Assembly (NCBI GenBank): GCA_033439685.1
Contig: JAUEDM010000004.1
Coordinates: 3,782,001-3,846,000, forward strand
From: Apodospora peruviana
Taxonomy: Eukaryota; Ascomycota; Sordariomycetes; Sordariales; Lasiosphaeriaceae
Reading direction: 5' to 3'
DNA length: 64,000 bases
The notes beneath the pieces are model-generated. The model worked only from the letters and a program-made list of their open reading frames with translations. It had not been told where the DNA came from and made no database searches. Below are positions 23,134-35,354 of the stretch, in pieces (the stretch's first letter is position 1; each line of letters begins with the position of its first letter). Position numbers and translations under genes: made by a program.

Positions 23134-23781
23134 TTATCCGACAGAAGCCTTCTTGGGCTTCTTCGTTCCGTATTTACTCCTGCTGCTCATGCGGGTAGCG
23201 ACACCTCCCTGAAGCAGGCACAGGCACGGGTTAGCCTACACATCTCTTTTTCCCGGCAGATAGCAAGACTCACCAGATCCAACGCTCCTCGTACACAACT
23301 GTACAACACACCGGGACAATCCTGCGCTCTGCCGCCCTGCACCAGAACGACGCTATGCTGCTGGAGGTTGTGACCCTCGCCGGGGATGTAGGCAGTGATG
23401 ACCTTGCCGTTGGAGAGACGCACACGGGCGGTCTTGCGCTCGCCGGAGTTAGGCTTCTTGGGGCGAGTGACGCCGACCTTGACGCAGACGCCCTTCATCT
23501 CCGGGGCGTTGGCGCCGGACAGGACGGGGGAGATGGCGCGGCGCTTTCGTTGGGGTTTTCGGCAGCCCTATGGAGGAACAGAATTTATGTTAGCGACTGG
23601 ATAGAATCTCGTGTAAAGAGAGGAGCAAACTCACCCGCAAGACTTGCATCAGCGTTGCGCTCTGGGTTGGGGTACTAGAGAAGGAGCGGGTGATGGGCGA
23701 CGAGAGGATAGGTGATGACGATGCTGCCGGCCGCCATAGCGACGGCTGAATCAGCGACCGGAGGAATGATGTCGCCATCAT
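23134..23781 (-). CDS. MRPS12: Mitochondrial small-subunit ribosomal protein uS12m
   Basis: Three exons: 23781-23635, 23567-23274 and 23208-23134. They sum to 516 nt, giving 171 residues. Both introns have GTGAGT donors and lengths of 67 and 65 nt. The N-terminal ~45 residues (MMATSFLRSLIQPSLWRP...) form a basic, Ser-rich mitochondrial presequence. The mature part is a typical S12: TLMQVLRGCRKPQRKRR, then VTRPKKPNSGERKTARV and GHNLQQHSVVLVQGGRAQD, the decoding-centre loops, and SSRSKYGTKKPKK at the C-terminus. The first intron falls just before the GCRKPQRKRR motif. The protein contacts the decoding site of the mitoribosome. Confidence 0.95.
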
Positions 23782-24278
23782 CCTGTTGTGTTGGAAGGGA
23801 GGTTGTGTGTTCCGACGCCGTCCGTCAGTCCGTCGTTGTCGGCGGCGGCGGCGCGCTTCGCATCTCAATTCGGAAGAGATTCCCAACTTTTGAAGATCAC
23901 GGGATTAGGCACGTGCGACAAGAGTTCCATTCGCCGGAGTCGGCAATTGTCGGTCTAAGAACCCACTTCCGATGAAGTCACATGGTGCTGAGTCGCAGAT
24001 CCCCAGCTTACCCCATTGCGGGCGCGTCAATGTGCTAGCGGAAAGCTTACCTCGGCTTAACAAGGTGATCATGCCGCTGTGTCCGGCTTCCAACGCCGGC
24101 CGCTGGTTTCGCATCCCTTGAACCGGCATTCTTCTTTTATTAACACTAGAGATTACGTCTTACCTGGCGACTTTCTAAAAAGATACCCTCGACTGTCCAT
24201 TTAAACTCCAAGTGCCGACTTGGGTTCTTTTGTTCCGAGTCCTCCCCCACCGTTTATCCCGTGTGTCAGTTATTCAAG
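23782..24278. promoter_or_regulatory. Divergent promoter between MRPS12 and acyl-CoA dehydrogenase
   Basis: 497 bp separate the start codons of two divergently transcribed genes for mitochondrial proteins. No specific site was identified; a shared promoter region is inferred from spacing and orientation. Confidence 0.5.
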
Positions 24279-25678
24279 ATGAGGTCATTCACAAGAGCGT
24301 TGCGCCCGGCGGTGCGAAGAAGCCAGGGAGCGGTGTCATCATTGGCGTCCGCCCCGAGGATAGGCAGCGGAAGGTCACAGAGATTGCTAGCTCCCGCCGT
24401 TCAATGGTGAGAGTTTCAGTACGAACTTCCCGTTTCAGACCCGTGATCTAATCAATTGCCAGCGCCCGCCCTCTCTCCACCACGCAGTCCCGCCGTGATC
24501 CCAACATGACGGAGGTACCCCCGACGCCCATCACACACTTTTCCGAGGTCGAAACGGCCATGGCCGAGACAGTGCAGAAGTTCGCCAACGACGTCATCCT
24601 CCCCAAGGTCCGAGAGATGGACGAGGCCGAGAAGATGGACCCGGCCATCGTCGAGCAGCTGTTCGAGCAGGGCTTGATGGGTATCGAGATCCCCGAGGAG
24701 TACGGCGGCGCCGGCATGAACTTCACCGCGGCCATTGTGGGCATCGAGGAGCTAGCGCGGGTCGACCCGTCCGTCTCCGTCATGGTGGACGTGCACAACA
24801 CCCTCGTCAACACGGCCGTGCTCAAGTGGGGCAGCCAGGCGCTCAAGAAGAAGTACCTCCCGAAGTTGGCGACCAGCACGGTTGGATCATTCTGTCTGTC
24901 GGAGCCCGTCAGCGGGTCCGACGCCTTCGCGCTGGCCACCAAGGCCACCGAAACCGAGAATGGCTACAGGATCAACGGCGGCAAGATGTGGATCACCAAC
25001 AGCATGGAGGCGGACTTCTTCATCGTGTTCGCCAACCTCGACCAGAGCAAGGGCTACCGCGGCATCACTGCTTTCATCGTCGACAAGGATATGAAGGGTT
25101 TCAGCATCGCCAAGAAGGAGAAGAAGCTGGGCATCAAGGCGAGCAGCACGTGCGCGCTCAACTTTGATGACGTCGAGGTGCCGAAGGAGAACCTGCTGGG
25201 CGAGAAGGGCCACGGGTACAAGTACGCCATCGCGCTGCTGAACGAAGGGCGCATTGGTATTGCCGCGCAGATGACGGGCCTCGCGCTGGGCGCGTGGGAG
25301 AATGCGGTCAAGTACGTGTGGAACGACCGGAAGCAGTTTGGGCAGCTGGTCGGCGAGTTCCAGGGCATGCAGCACCAGATTGCGCAGTCGTACACAGAGA
25401 TCGCGGCCGCGCGGGCGCTGGTCTACAACGCGGCGCGCAAGAAGGAGGCGGGCGAGGACTTTGTGCGGGACGCGGCCATGGCCAAGCTGTACGCCTCGCA
25501 GGTGGCCGGCCGTGTGAGCGGGCTCGCGGTCGAGTGGATGGGCGGCATGGGCTTTGTGAGGGAGGGCCTGGCGGAGAAGTATTTTCGCGACAGCAAGATT
25601 GGTGCTATCTACGAGGGCACGAGCAACATCCAGCTTAACACGATTGCCAAGATGCTCCAGAAGGAGTATACTACGTAA
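24279..25678 (+). CDS. Mitochondrial acyl-CoA dehydrogenase, short/branched-chain type
   Basis: Two exons, 24279-24406 and 24463-25678, with a 56-nt intron. They sum to 1,344 nt, giving 447 residues. Exon 1 supplies an arginine-rich mitochondrial presequence (MRSFTRALRPAVRRSQGAV), continued after the intron by ARPLSTTQSRRDPN. The FAD-dependent fold follows: N-terminal helical domain from EVETAMAETVQKF, the middle beta domain with FCLSEPVSGSDAFAL and KMWITNSMEADFF, and the C-terminal helical domain with FGQLVGEFQGMQHQIAQ. The catalytic glutamate lies in the C-terminal YEGTSNIQ motif, consistent with short- and short/branched-chain members. It catalyses alpha-beta dehydrogenation of acyl-CoA in fatty-acid or branched-chain amino-acid breakdown; substrate range cannot be fixed from sequence. 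Confidence 0.93.
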
Positions 25679-27954
25679 GATGGAGCAGGAAGTGTTGTAA
25701 ATCTGGGTTTATTCTTGTTGCGATCACTATTCAATATCATGTAACCGGAGTTTGCTTGTTTCTCTGGTGACTTTTTATCAAAATAGAAGAATCGATATCT
25801 TTTTTGGGGGGGTTGAATCCATGGGACACGTGTTTTGCTATATCAACCATAGCAAAGAAGCAAAGACCGATAGATTCCCGGAGACCTTACCGCCAGTTCT
25901 AGCCTGAAGTAGTGAAACAGGTACTGCAGTCAGCTTTTCGTCATTCCCTGGTATCCATGTGCTGATGATACGTCCGCTCTTGGCCGGCGGTGACGGGCAA
26001 AAGCTTGTCTCTGCCGTTTCTCCAAATGGGTATGTTCTGCATTTTTGTAAGCTTGGCCTTGGCCTTCTCGGGCGACTGATGATGTCAGCTTGAGGGATGT
26101 CGTACTTTATACTGGGAGGTAGCCCATTAGCAAGCACTGAGATCAGTTTGTAAGAATATTATATGGTCGTCTTCTAGGTACAGACCGATCAGTGGTCGTA
26201 TTGTACGACTGAGCACCCCTTCGACCAAAATGGCAGCTTGTGATAGTGAGGCCTCTGATAGGTGGCCCTGCGAGGACCGAACCGGACCCAGAAAAAAAGT
26301 CCTACGCCTCAGTCCTACCTCACAGATTTAAGCAGTTGGATGCACTGATGTGGGGTGACTTGCAGCTTTTGAGCACCTTTGCGGATTTGCCGTCTGTGTC
26401 CTACTCCCAACTTGGATGCCGAACATTGATCTCAGGCTGGCGCCACGGAAGACTATCATCCCCCTAAGTGTCCACATCGTCCCCAGGGCTTCATAAGATT
26501 ATCGTTGCTAGGAAGTGTGGGAATCCAATGCTCTCTGAAAGGACCGGAACTCGCAATGGAAAAGATAGGTATCGAAGCCGTAGCGTAGGGCTATCTCGCT
26601 GCTGCTGAGTGATATAGGGCGGTGGTGGTGTTTGCTGCAACCCAACAACATGGAACACATGCAGATGCATTCGCAGTTCGGGCTTTCTCCAAAGGGCCGG
26701 ATAAGGACGTGAGCCTTGATGCGACGACTGGGGCCCCGGACGAGGTCTGATTGCCAAATGCTTGGGTTTCACAGGCGAACTTGTTCTGGCGCTCGCGCTC
26801 GCCTGCAGTTGCGTTTGGCTATCAATGCAGAAGGAGGAGTCATGTTCTTGTCTACGCGTCTCCCAGGGAAAAATAGAGGCCAAAGTGTTTATCGCGGCGA
26901 TTCGTTGACATTGCCCCGCCTCTGGTGCCCCGTCATTGAACATGCCACTTCCCTCCTGCACTGCAGGTGTACAACTGCAACTGGCTCGCAAGAGCTATCC
27001 TTTTGGGGAAATAGGTATCTACCCTGGGACACTGATAGAAACGAGTGGTCAAGTTTTGTTCAATCTCTATTGCGTTGGGCGTGATAATTGTAGTCATCGT
27101 CCCGGGCCTGCAGTTCGTTAGGTCGCAAAAGCTGACTGACGGCGGCGACGAAACCCGACTCTGACTCTACACAAGCACAGCGCACTGAAGATTCAAGCTC
27201 CAGGTCGAGGCAAAACACCCGCAAGAAAAACTGGATGACCCAGCTTTGCGCCCAAAATTTAGCTTCTGATGAAAGCTAACTTTGCCTCGTAGTCCCGGAT
27301 CGCCTGTTTCTTCCCGGATTGCCCCTTCTTTCACTTTTTATCTCAGGCTCAGGGCAGGGAGAGTCGCCTCCTCCATCCCAAATCTCATTTTCCCGTCGGT
27401 TTTTGGCTGGCTTGGAGTTTCAGGTACCACGAGGACCACAGTCGACTGTAAATCCTGCCCATTGCATTTTATTACTAGCGTGCGTTCTGCCCTATAGCTT
27501 GTTGGGGACAAGTCCTACCTGACCTATTTGTCCTGCCCGTCCCGTCCGACGGTCAGCTCAGCGAGGGATTACAACCAACCAGCCCCCGCCACTTTTATGA
27601 GGAGCAGCAAGGTACCCTCCAGTGTGCCCAGACGACCGCGGCCCATATCCGTATCGCTACGAGCAACAAGGGCTGTTGCCAAATGCGAAACACAAAACCC
27701 CGCCATAATTCGTCACTGACGACATCTCTCCCACTCGCACCGCACACCACCAATCCGCCCGGTCGCCGTTTTGGATCGTCAGAACCCCGATACCGACGCC
27801 GACACCCCCCGATACCGACCGCCCGACCTCGCAGCGCGCGAATAACCCCCTCGACCCTAGAAACCCCTCCGCCTAGCAACCGCACTCCACACCATTTTGT
27901 TCATCGTTAACCCGCACTGCGCGCGCCCAGCCGCGCAGACACAATACCGCCGCC
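25679..27954. other. Long intergenic region upstream of PKC1, no supported gene
   Basis: About 2.3 kb. Open frames here (for example 26491-26991 minus, 166 codons) have no recognisable content and mostly lack an ATG at their 5' end. The right part, rich in C and A, is probably the long PKC1 promoter and leader. Confidence 0.5.
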
Positions 27955-30900
27955 ATGAACGACGATGAGAAGGTCCAGGACATCTCCAAAAAGATCGAGC
28001 GCGAGAAGGCTCTGATCAACGCTGCCAATCTTATGCGCCGGCAGACGAATAACGAACATGTACTCTCTAAACTTGACACCCAGATGCGGGAGGGCCGCCG
28101 GAACCTCGAGTTCTTCGAGGAAAGACTGCGCGAGCTTCAGATGCGGAGACTGGGCCATTCCGTTGACAACATGTCGCTGAGCGGCTCCACGGTAGCCGGC
28201 TCGATCAGGAACTCGGGCTACGGCGGCACCGGTGGTGATGCGCCCCCTCAACCGCCACCCAAGGACTCGTCAGGATATGGGGGGAACTCAGGCTATGGTC
28301 ACAGTCACGGCTTGTCCGGCGGTGGCCCTGGCGATCTGATGCCTGCTCGCGGTCCTTTCCCTGGACAACCGCCCAATTCTGCGATGCCTCGGGCCAGACC
28401 GAATTTCACCAAACTTGGTATGATCCCTATCACGAACCCCATCAGCGTTTGTTGCTGTGTTGACGCGCTGACGTGTTTTGTGTTTTAGATCTTATCAAGT
28501 TCGATACGCCCTTCCTGGGCCCCCGGATCCAGCTGATGCTGTCCCAGATTCAGTTCAAACTCAACGTCGAAGAGCAATATCTCAAAGGCATCGAGAAAAT
28601 GGTTCAGCTTTATCAGATGGAGGGCGACAAGAAGAGCAAGGCCGACGCCACTGCCAGGCGCCACGAGAGCAGGCAGAAAATTGTGCTACTTAAACAGGCG
28701 CTCAAGAGATACGAAGAGCTCCATATCGATATGGATGTTGACCAGGCAGATGGTACGTGAAATTCCTGATTGCTAGGTCTGATATCTTGATTAACTCGTC
28801 GATTGCAGATGATAGTATCAACATGCCGAATTTGAGGAAACCACTTAGTGGTCAGCTCTCTATTCGTGTACTCGCTGTGAAAGATGTTGATCACGCTCCT
28901 ATGGGTCGATTCTCCCGGTCTCCCGAGACATTCGTGGCCGTGAAGGTGGAAGATAATGTTGTGGCGCGGACTAGAGCTACCCGAAACGATAAGTGGGAAG
29001 CCGAGTTCCACACCATCATGGTCGACAAGGCGAACGAGGTTGAGCTCACCGTATACGATAAGCCCAGCGAGAACGCGGTGCCCATTGCTCTCCTTTGGGT
29101 CAGGATTTCGGACATTGCGGAAGAACTTCGTCGTAAGAAGATCGAGGCTGAAACTAACAGTATGGGATGGGTGTCGGCAGACCGGCTAGGCTCTAATCCC
29201 CGAGTCCCTCCGCCTCAGTTCCCCATGAACCCTCAAGGCCCCCAGTTTGCAGGACCGCCGGGCTCCCCAGGACAGCAGCATCAACCAAACATGTATATGC
29301 CACAACCACCGCCGCATCAGGCGCCAGCTATCTCGCAGCCGATTGATGGCTGGTTCAACCTTGAGCCCACCGGTCAGATTCATCTGAGCTTCAACTTCAT
29401 CAAAGAGAACAAGGAGAACGCACGGCTGGAGGCTGGTCTCAACCGAAAGGGCGCCGTCCGCCAGCGGAAGGAGGAGGTCCACGAAATGTACGGCCACAAG
29501 TTCGTCCAGCGCCAATTTTACAACATCATGCGTTGCGCCCTCTGTGGAGATTTTCTCAAATATTCTGCCGGTATGCAGTGTGAGGACTGCAAATACACCT
29601 GCCACACCAAGTGTTACACCAGTGTCGTCACGAAATGCATTAGTAAGAGCAACGCTGAGACCGATCCTGACGAGGAGAAGATCAACCACAGGATTCCCCA
29701 CCGCTTCCAGCCATTCTCTAATCTCACGGCTAACTGGTGCTGTCACTGCGGTTACATGCTACCAATTGGCTCCAAGAAGAACTCAAGAAAATGTTCAGAA
29801 TGTGGTCTCACCGCCCACGCGCAGTGCGTCCACCTGGTGCCCGATTTCTGTGGAATGTCTATGGCCGTGGCAAACCAGATTCTGGAAGGTATCCGATCTC
29901 AGAAGAAGAACAAGCAAGGTCAGAGTACGTCCTTGAGTGAGAGGACGCTGAGGCCAGGAGCCAAGACGTCCTCAGGGGGCAGCCCTCATGGAAGCACATC
30001 GTCTTACAGCGCATCTTCATCATATGCACCGACCATTGTCTCGCCCGAGGCTACCGAGGCCGCCAAACTCATGTACAGCCAGACTACTCCACAGCGACCT
30101 ATGGGGCCCGACCGAACCTCGACCAGCTCTTCAACTGCTGCGTCTGCGGCAGCCGCTGCGGCGATGGCTCCTAAACTCAGCTTGCAGGCACAGCAGCCGA
30201 TGGGTCAGGTACCAGACTTTGGTCCTGGCCACTACGGCACTCCAGGGGGCTATGGCGGCCGCGCCGACCAGCGGGAAGATCAGTTGTATGGGTCGTCGCA
30301 GTACAGCCAACAACAGCAGGCCCAGCAACGCAAGTACAATCCGGCAGACTACGCGAATATCGGCGCGTATCCTCCTCAGCAGCAGGCTCAAGTTCACCCC
30401 GCTCAGCAACCGATACAGCAGCAGCAGCCCGTCCAGCCGCCGATCTACCAGCAGCAGCACCAACCGCAAGTCCAGCCAATCCCTACACCGAAGCAGCAGA
30501 TAGTGATACCTGCCGAACCACAGGTGATCACTCCGTCAGGCGCACCAGCTCCGGCCAAGAAGGCGCTACCTTCTGCTACGGATCCAGGGACGGGGCAAAG
30601 AATCGGCCTCGACCACTTCAACTTCTTGGCCGTTCTTGGTAAGGGTAACTTCGGTAAGGTCATGCTTGCGGAGACCAAGCGGTCCCGGAAGCTCTACGCC
30701 ATCAAGGTGCTTAAGAAGGAGTTTATAATAGAAAATGACGAAGTGGAGAGCATCCGGTCAGAGAAGCGGGTCTTCTTGATTGCCAACCGCGAACGCCACC
30801 CATTCCTAACCAACTTGCACGCCTGCTTCCAAACCGAGACCAGAGTCTACTTCGTAATGGAGTACATTAGTGGTGGTGATCTGATGCTGCATATCCAGCG

Positions 30901-31767
30901 CGGTCAGTTTGGCACAAAACGAGCACAGTTAGTAACACCTAATGTCTGTTCCACAATTCCGCCCTTAACTAACTTATGTCAGATTCTATGCCGCTGAAGT
31001 GTGCTTGGCGCTCAAGTACTTCCACGAAAACGGCGTCATCTACCGTGATCTGAAGCTTGACAACATTCTGTTGACGCTAGACGGGCACATCAAGATTGCC
31101 GATTACGGTCTTTGCAAGGAGGACATGTGGTACGGCTCTAACACCAGCACGTTCTGCGGAACTCCCGAGTTTATGGCACCAGAGGTATGTCTCGTATAAA
31201 TCATGTGCTTCTAGGATACCATTTGCTGACAGACTTATCTAGATATTGCTCGACAAAAAGTATGGGAGGGCCGTCGACTGGTGGGCCTTTGGCGTCCTGA
31301 TCTACCAGATGCTCCTGCAGCAGTCCCCGTTCCGCGGCGAAGACGAGGATGAGATTTACGATGCCATCCTCGCGGACGAACCGCTTTACCCCATCCACAT
31401 GCCGCGCGACAGCGTGTCAATCCTACAAAAGCTGCTCACGCGCGAGCCTGACCAGCGCCTCGGCAGCGGGCCGACGGACGCCCAGGAGGTCATGTCGCAG
31501 CCCTTCTTTAGGAACATTAACTGGGACGACATCTACCACAAGCGCGTGCAGCCGCCGTTCTTGCCAACCATTAAGAGTGCGACGGACACTAGCAACTTTG
31601 ATAGCGAATTTACGAGTGTCACGCCTGTTCTTACTCCAGTCCAGTCTGGTAAGTCCCCGGTTTTTTTGGTCGGTGGTGGTGTATACATGCTAATATTTTG
31701 TGCAGTACTTTCACAAGCGATGCAGGAAGAGTTCCGCGGTTTCTCCTACACGGCGGATTTCGAATAG
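27955..31767 (+). CDS. PKC1: Protein kinase C of the cell-wall integrity pathway
   Basis: Six exons: 27955-28417, 28489-28752, 28809-30927, 30983-31184, 31243-31648 and 31706-31767. They sum to 3,516 nt, giving 1,171 residues, the usual fungal Pkc1 length. Domains in order: two Rho-binding HR1 repeats (about residues 1-70 and 155-240) separated by a Gly/Pro linker; a C2-like domain (LSIRVLAVKDVDHAPMG onward); two C1 zinc fingers (near 470-520 and 540-590, with HxxxC and CxxC patterns); a Gln-rich linker; and an AGC kinase domain from about 843. Kinase motifs: GKGNFGKVML, YAIKVLKKE, YRDLKLDN, and DYG replacing DFG as is normal for fungal Pkc1. The activation loop is TSTFCGTPEFMAPE, and the C-terminal hydrophobic motif is FRGFSYT. 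Rho1 and Pkh kinases activate Pkc1, which signals to the wall-integrity MAP kinase cascade. Confidence 0.97.
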
Positions 31768-32649
31768 GAGGATTGAAGCTGATCGATGTTGACGATTTGT
31801 TTTTGTTGTTCTGTTTGTCGTTCCGTTTGTCGTTCCGTTTCATACCAAAGATCGATTGAGAATGAGAAAGACTAGGACTACCTTTTTTCTGCTTCCTTCG
31901 GTTTGCAAGAGAGAACTTTGAAGACCGAGGGGAAGGGGATGAGATCCAACTGGCAACAGGCAGCGCGAGCAACCGAGGTAGCAAATTGGACGGAAGGCGG
32001 GTGGATGACAAGTAGGGGTACCTTTTATCCGCACTGCCACCTATCAAACCTTGTCTGCCTATCACCTTTCAACAAGTTCTCCTTTATATCGGTTGTTTGT
32101 ACTTTCGCTGTTCTTTTCGTCGCTATTTAGTGCTTCTCGATTTCTGTTTGGTTTCGGTTTCTTTTCGTTTCCTTTCTTGTTCTTTTTTCTTATCTTGGCT
32201 TGGGTTTCGACTTTGCTTCCCCCCTTTCCCGAGGTAGTTCGCGATGCTGCTATCTGTGAATAACACCAGCGAAAAGAAAGAGAGTATGCGCTAGCGAGAG
32301 AAGAAATAACAGAGAGAATTCTTAAGATTAGCCTCAATCTTTCTGAGTTTGGTGTTATTTTATATATATTGTTCCAATCCAATAATATGCTTGTAGGTGG
32401 TGTGATCGTGCTCGGAAGGAATCCATCGTCTTTGTGTGATATCATGCCCTGATAATCAGATGAAAGCCTTCTTACCCCTGAGATAGGACATATCGTAGTA
32501 TCTACACATTGGCAAAAGTTCAGCCCTTTTACAATCGCGTCCTGTCCCAGCATGACAGTTTGTCTGAGCGTTTTATTTTACACATTTAATAACACATATA
32601 TATAAAAATTGGAGTATTTAAGCCCCAACACTTGAGAGGTGTGTTGACC
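31768..32649. other. Convergent 3' region of PKC1 and SHE9
   Basis: No gene recognised. T-rich sequence with a small tandem CGTTCCGTTTGT-like repeat near 31818-31842 just after PKC1. Probably 3' UTRs. Confidence 0.5.
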
Positions 32650-34026
32650 TCAGGAGCTACCGCTACCACGGAGCACAAACAGAGCGACACCAGCCACGAC
32701 CGCAGCGCCGGCAGCAGCACCTTCGAGCGCAATAAGGGAGGCGTCGCGCATCCGCAAGTCGATCCTCCTCTCGCTGTACAGATCCACCACGGCAGCCTTG
32801 ATCTGCTCCGGATCAGACAATGCGGCCTTCCACCTCTCTTTCCAGGGAACTGCCTCTTCCACCGGAGTTTCTTTGATCTCTGCTCCATCCGTAATCTCTG
32901 CTGTTTCGGTTTCTGCCGTAACAGCCATAGCGGCAGCAACCGCGTCCGCCTCCTCATCCATCTTTTGCTTTTGGTCCCTCAGCCCGCTCGCCTCGAGCGC
33001 AGCCTTCACCTCGGCCAGTTCTCTCTTGACATCATCCATGACCGCCTTTTCGCCTGCAGCGATATGCTTCATCAGCCTCCTGCGGCGCCAGGGCTCGGCT
33101 ACGAATTGGAGAACAAGGAACAATAACACATTAACGCCCATGAGGCCCCACGTGCCCCACGTCGACTGCCGTCGGATCCTATCGCTCCAGATCTGTTCCT
33201 CGTGGTATCTCTTCAGAATACCGGCGTTCAAATCGGCGCTGAGTTTCGACTCTTCCGTCTCTGCCTCCGTGAGTTCGGCCGACGCGGCGCTGACCTGCGA
33301 TTCGAGCTCGTGGTCTAGTCGGTAGAGGGTCGTGAACCGCTCGAGGTCCGTCGGGTTCCAGGTATCTTTTCTTGCGAGAAGAGTAGTCACTTCCCGTTGC
33401 GTGGCCGCGCGGTGGGACGTAAGTGATTTGTAGTCGTGCCGGGCGGCACGGAGGCGCGATTGTGCCGCCGCCAAGTCGGATTCAAGCTTGTTGTTTTGGG
33501 CCTTGATCGCTTCGATGGCGGAGTAGCCGGTCAGATCGTTGATGGTCTGCGTTGCGTCGAGGACGCGCGACTGCAGGTTGTCCATGAAGGTGCTGAAGCG
33601 CGCCGATAGGGGGTGGCGGCGGTCTTCAGACCGAGAAGGGAGCTCGGGGCCTTCTGCCTCTTTAGAGTCTGGGGGTGTTGTTGTTTCGGCCTCTGAGTCT
33701 ACGGCCGCGGGCCGCGACGCAGAGGAGTAGGTGGATGTTGGCGGGGCTTCCTCTTGCGTATATGTGAAGGGTGGTTGTTGGGGGTTATCGACGCTGCTGT
33801 CGGTTGGTGGTTTCGGCGGAGGAATTGTCGAGAATGGCCGGCGGGTGCGTGTGCAACGTAGACATATTATCGAGGGGCTGCTGCTATTCGGGTTGGGGCT
33901 CCGGGAACTTAACGACAGCAGCAGTGGCCGACTCGCTGCTGCGGATGCGAATTGGCCGAGTGGGAGTATTGCTCGTTGCGGCGGACGACGCACAGCAAGC
34001 CGCAGAGCTGCTGCGTGAGGCGACAT
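32650..34026 (-). CDS. SHE9: SHE9/MDM33, mitochondrial inner-membrane organisation protein
   Basis: Intronless, 458 residues. The frame is open for a further 170 nt upstream, but the first ATG is at 34026 (MSPHAAALRLAVRRPPQ), which begins a basic mitochondrial presequence. A Pro/Ser-rich region is followed by the family core: RFSTFMDNLQSRVLDATQTI, long coiled-coil stretches (LESDLAAAQSRLRAARHDY, SQVSAASAELTEAETEESK), EEQIWSDRIRRQSTWGTWG, a membrane segment GLMGVNVLLFLVLQFV, EPWRRRRLMKH, and a second hydrophobic segment at the extreme C-terminus (EGAAAGAAVVAGVALFVL). In yeast the protein sits in the inner membrane and affects mitochondrial shape and fission. It converges on PKC1. Confidence 0.92.
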   Translation of the reverse strand: MSPHAAALRLAVRRPPQRAILPLGQFASAAASRPLLLSLSSRSPNPNSSSPSIICLRCTRTRRPFSTIPPPKPPTDSSVDNPQQPPFTYTQEEAPPTSTYSSASRPAAVDSEAETTTPPDSKEAEGPELPSRSEDRRHPLSARFSTFMDNLQSRVLDATQTINDLTGYSAIEAIKAQNNKLESDLAAAQSRLRAARHDYKSLTSHRAATQREVTTLLARKDTWNPTDLERFTTLYRLDHELESQVSAASAELTEAETEESKLSADLNAGILKRYHEEQIWSDRIRRQSTWGTWGLMGVNVLLFLVLQFVAEPWRRRRLMKHIAAGEKAVMDDVKRELAEVKAALEASGLRDQKQKMDEEADAVAAAMAVTAETETAEITDGAEIKETPVEEAVPWKERWKAALSDPEQIKAAVVDLYSERRIDLRMRDASLIALEGAAAGAAVVAGVALFVLRGSGSS

Positions 34027-35084
34027 TGAGCTTTCCGAGCTCGACTCGACCCGGGTCGGCGTGGAGATGGAAAGTTGGGCTGAAGTCACCAAGGAACTTG
34101 GCTGAGCTCGTGAAGAGGTTCCGACTTCCGGGCCGGTAGCGAATGCGGCGTTTGCTTTCTGCCGGGGGATCCTCTTGACCGCCTTTTGCCGTGCCAAGAC
34201 CGCAACGTCATAACCTTAACCCCTTGCCCCTGACGGCTCGGGGAGTCGGATGTAAACAGACCGGGGCAAGGGGAATAGGGGGTGAGTTGTTGAAGGGGAC
34301 GTGGGTGGCGTCAGATATCTTTCGACGTCTTATCGGCGACTCAAATTGATTCATAGCATTCTTCTGCAGTTTCGTGGTATGTTCGTGTAATAATGAGTAG
34401 TGCTTCATCCGAACTGCCTAGAGTGCAACACTTTGACTGATTCAACGCGTGAATCACCCAAAAATCCCTCGAAGAATTGAAACCGAACGCAAGTTAGAAC
34501 ATTCATGGCCTGATTGAACGCAAACCTTTTCCTTATTCATTGAACCCCCAACTTGCTTGACACAACCAATATTCACCTGAATATTATTCATTCACAATGT
34601 TTTAATCACTCTCCTCTGCCACACTTGCACTCGTTCAAGCGTGGACAACGCAAGTTGTCCGGTCTTAAGTGGGTTTCTCGAAAGTCCATTGAGGTTCCCG
34701 AGGCACCAAGACATGAAGACATATAAGGTCCTGGTACTGTGGTCCAACCTTGTCTTGCAGCTTCCTCTCTTCCTCCATCAAACTTCCAGGTTACCAGAGG
34801 AGCACTACCACGTTCAAATTCAAAAGTCAGCGTTACAACAAGAAATCATCAGACGTCTCAGATTTGCCTCGAGCATCTCACAGCTCTACCAAAGCCCAAC
34901 CAGCTTCTTGGTCTCAGTCATCACTGTCCCCTCTGAGCCTACACAGCAACCCAGCCAAAGCGGTTCTCCACCCATGCTCGACTGATTCTGCCGAGTCTCC
35001 GAGGCACACTGTCATTATCGGCACTTGCCCACAATCCACTGGAACAGTCAAACCCATTCGTTCACTAATTATTGCTCTGTAGCC
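34027..35084. other. Intergenic, no supported gene
   Basis: SHE9 promoter region, then a Ser/Thr-rich, AT-richer stretch with overlapping short frames (34641-35082) that look like leader of the small gene at 35085. No family signal. Confidence 0.45.
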
Positions 35085-35354
35085 ATGTGTCGCTTACTCA
35101 AGGAGACATTTACCTATGGATGTCTCATCGAGCGCGTAAAATTGTACCCCGCCTACGAAAACCATGCCGTGTGCAGTGATGGGACGCCGCCTCCTCGAAG
35201 AAACGTAACGGTGACCGAACAATGTCCTATGTGCAGACGAGGAGGATACACATCGGGCTGCGACCGTCTGGCGGACGAGGCGAGTGCGGCAGCCGAGGAA
35301 CAACAGCGGGAGGCCCAGAACCAGAACCAGTCAGGCGGTGGCGGTAACAATTGA
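35085..35354 (+). CDS. Small cysteine-containing protein of unknown function
   Basis: An 89-residue frame from the ATG at 35085 (MCRLLKETFTYGC). Not recognised as a named family. It has five cysteines (MCRL, YGCL, AVCSDG, QCPMC pair) plus a sixth in SGCDRLADE. The pattern TVTEQCPMCRR resembles half of a small zinc-binding unit. The tail is Gln/Asn/Gly-rich and disordered. No signal peptide is seen, so if real it is intracellular. The overall look resembles small Cys-rich fungal orphan proteins, but this is only an impression. The frame could extend upstream in a spliced form. Confidence 0.45.
   Translation: MCRLLKETFTYGCLIERVKLYPAYENHAVCSDGTPPPRRNVTVTEQCPMCRRGGYTSGCDRLADEASAAAEEQQREAQNQNQSGGGGNN

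Noticed and set aside
26491..26991. 166-codon minus-strand frame upstream of PKC1
   Set aside because: Poorly structured, Ser/Pro/Gln-rich translation with no recognisable motif, in the long PKC1 upstream region.
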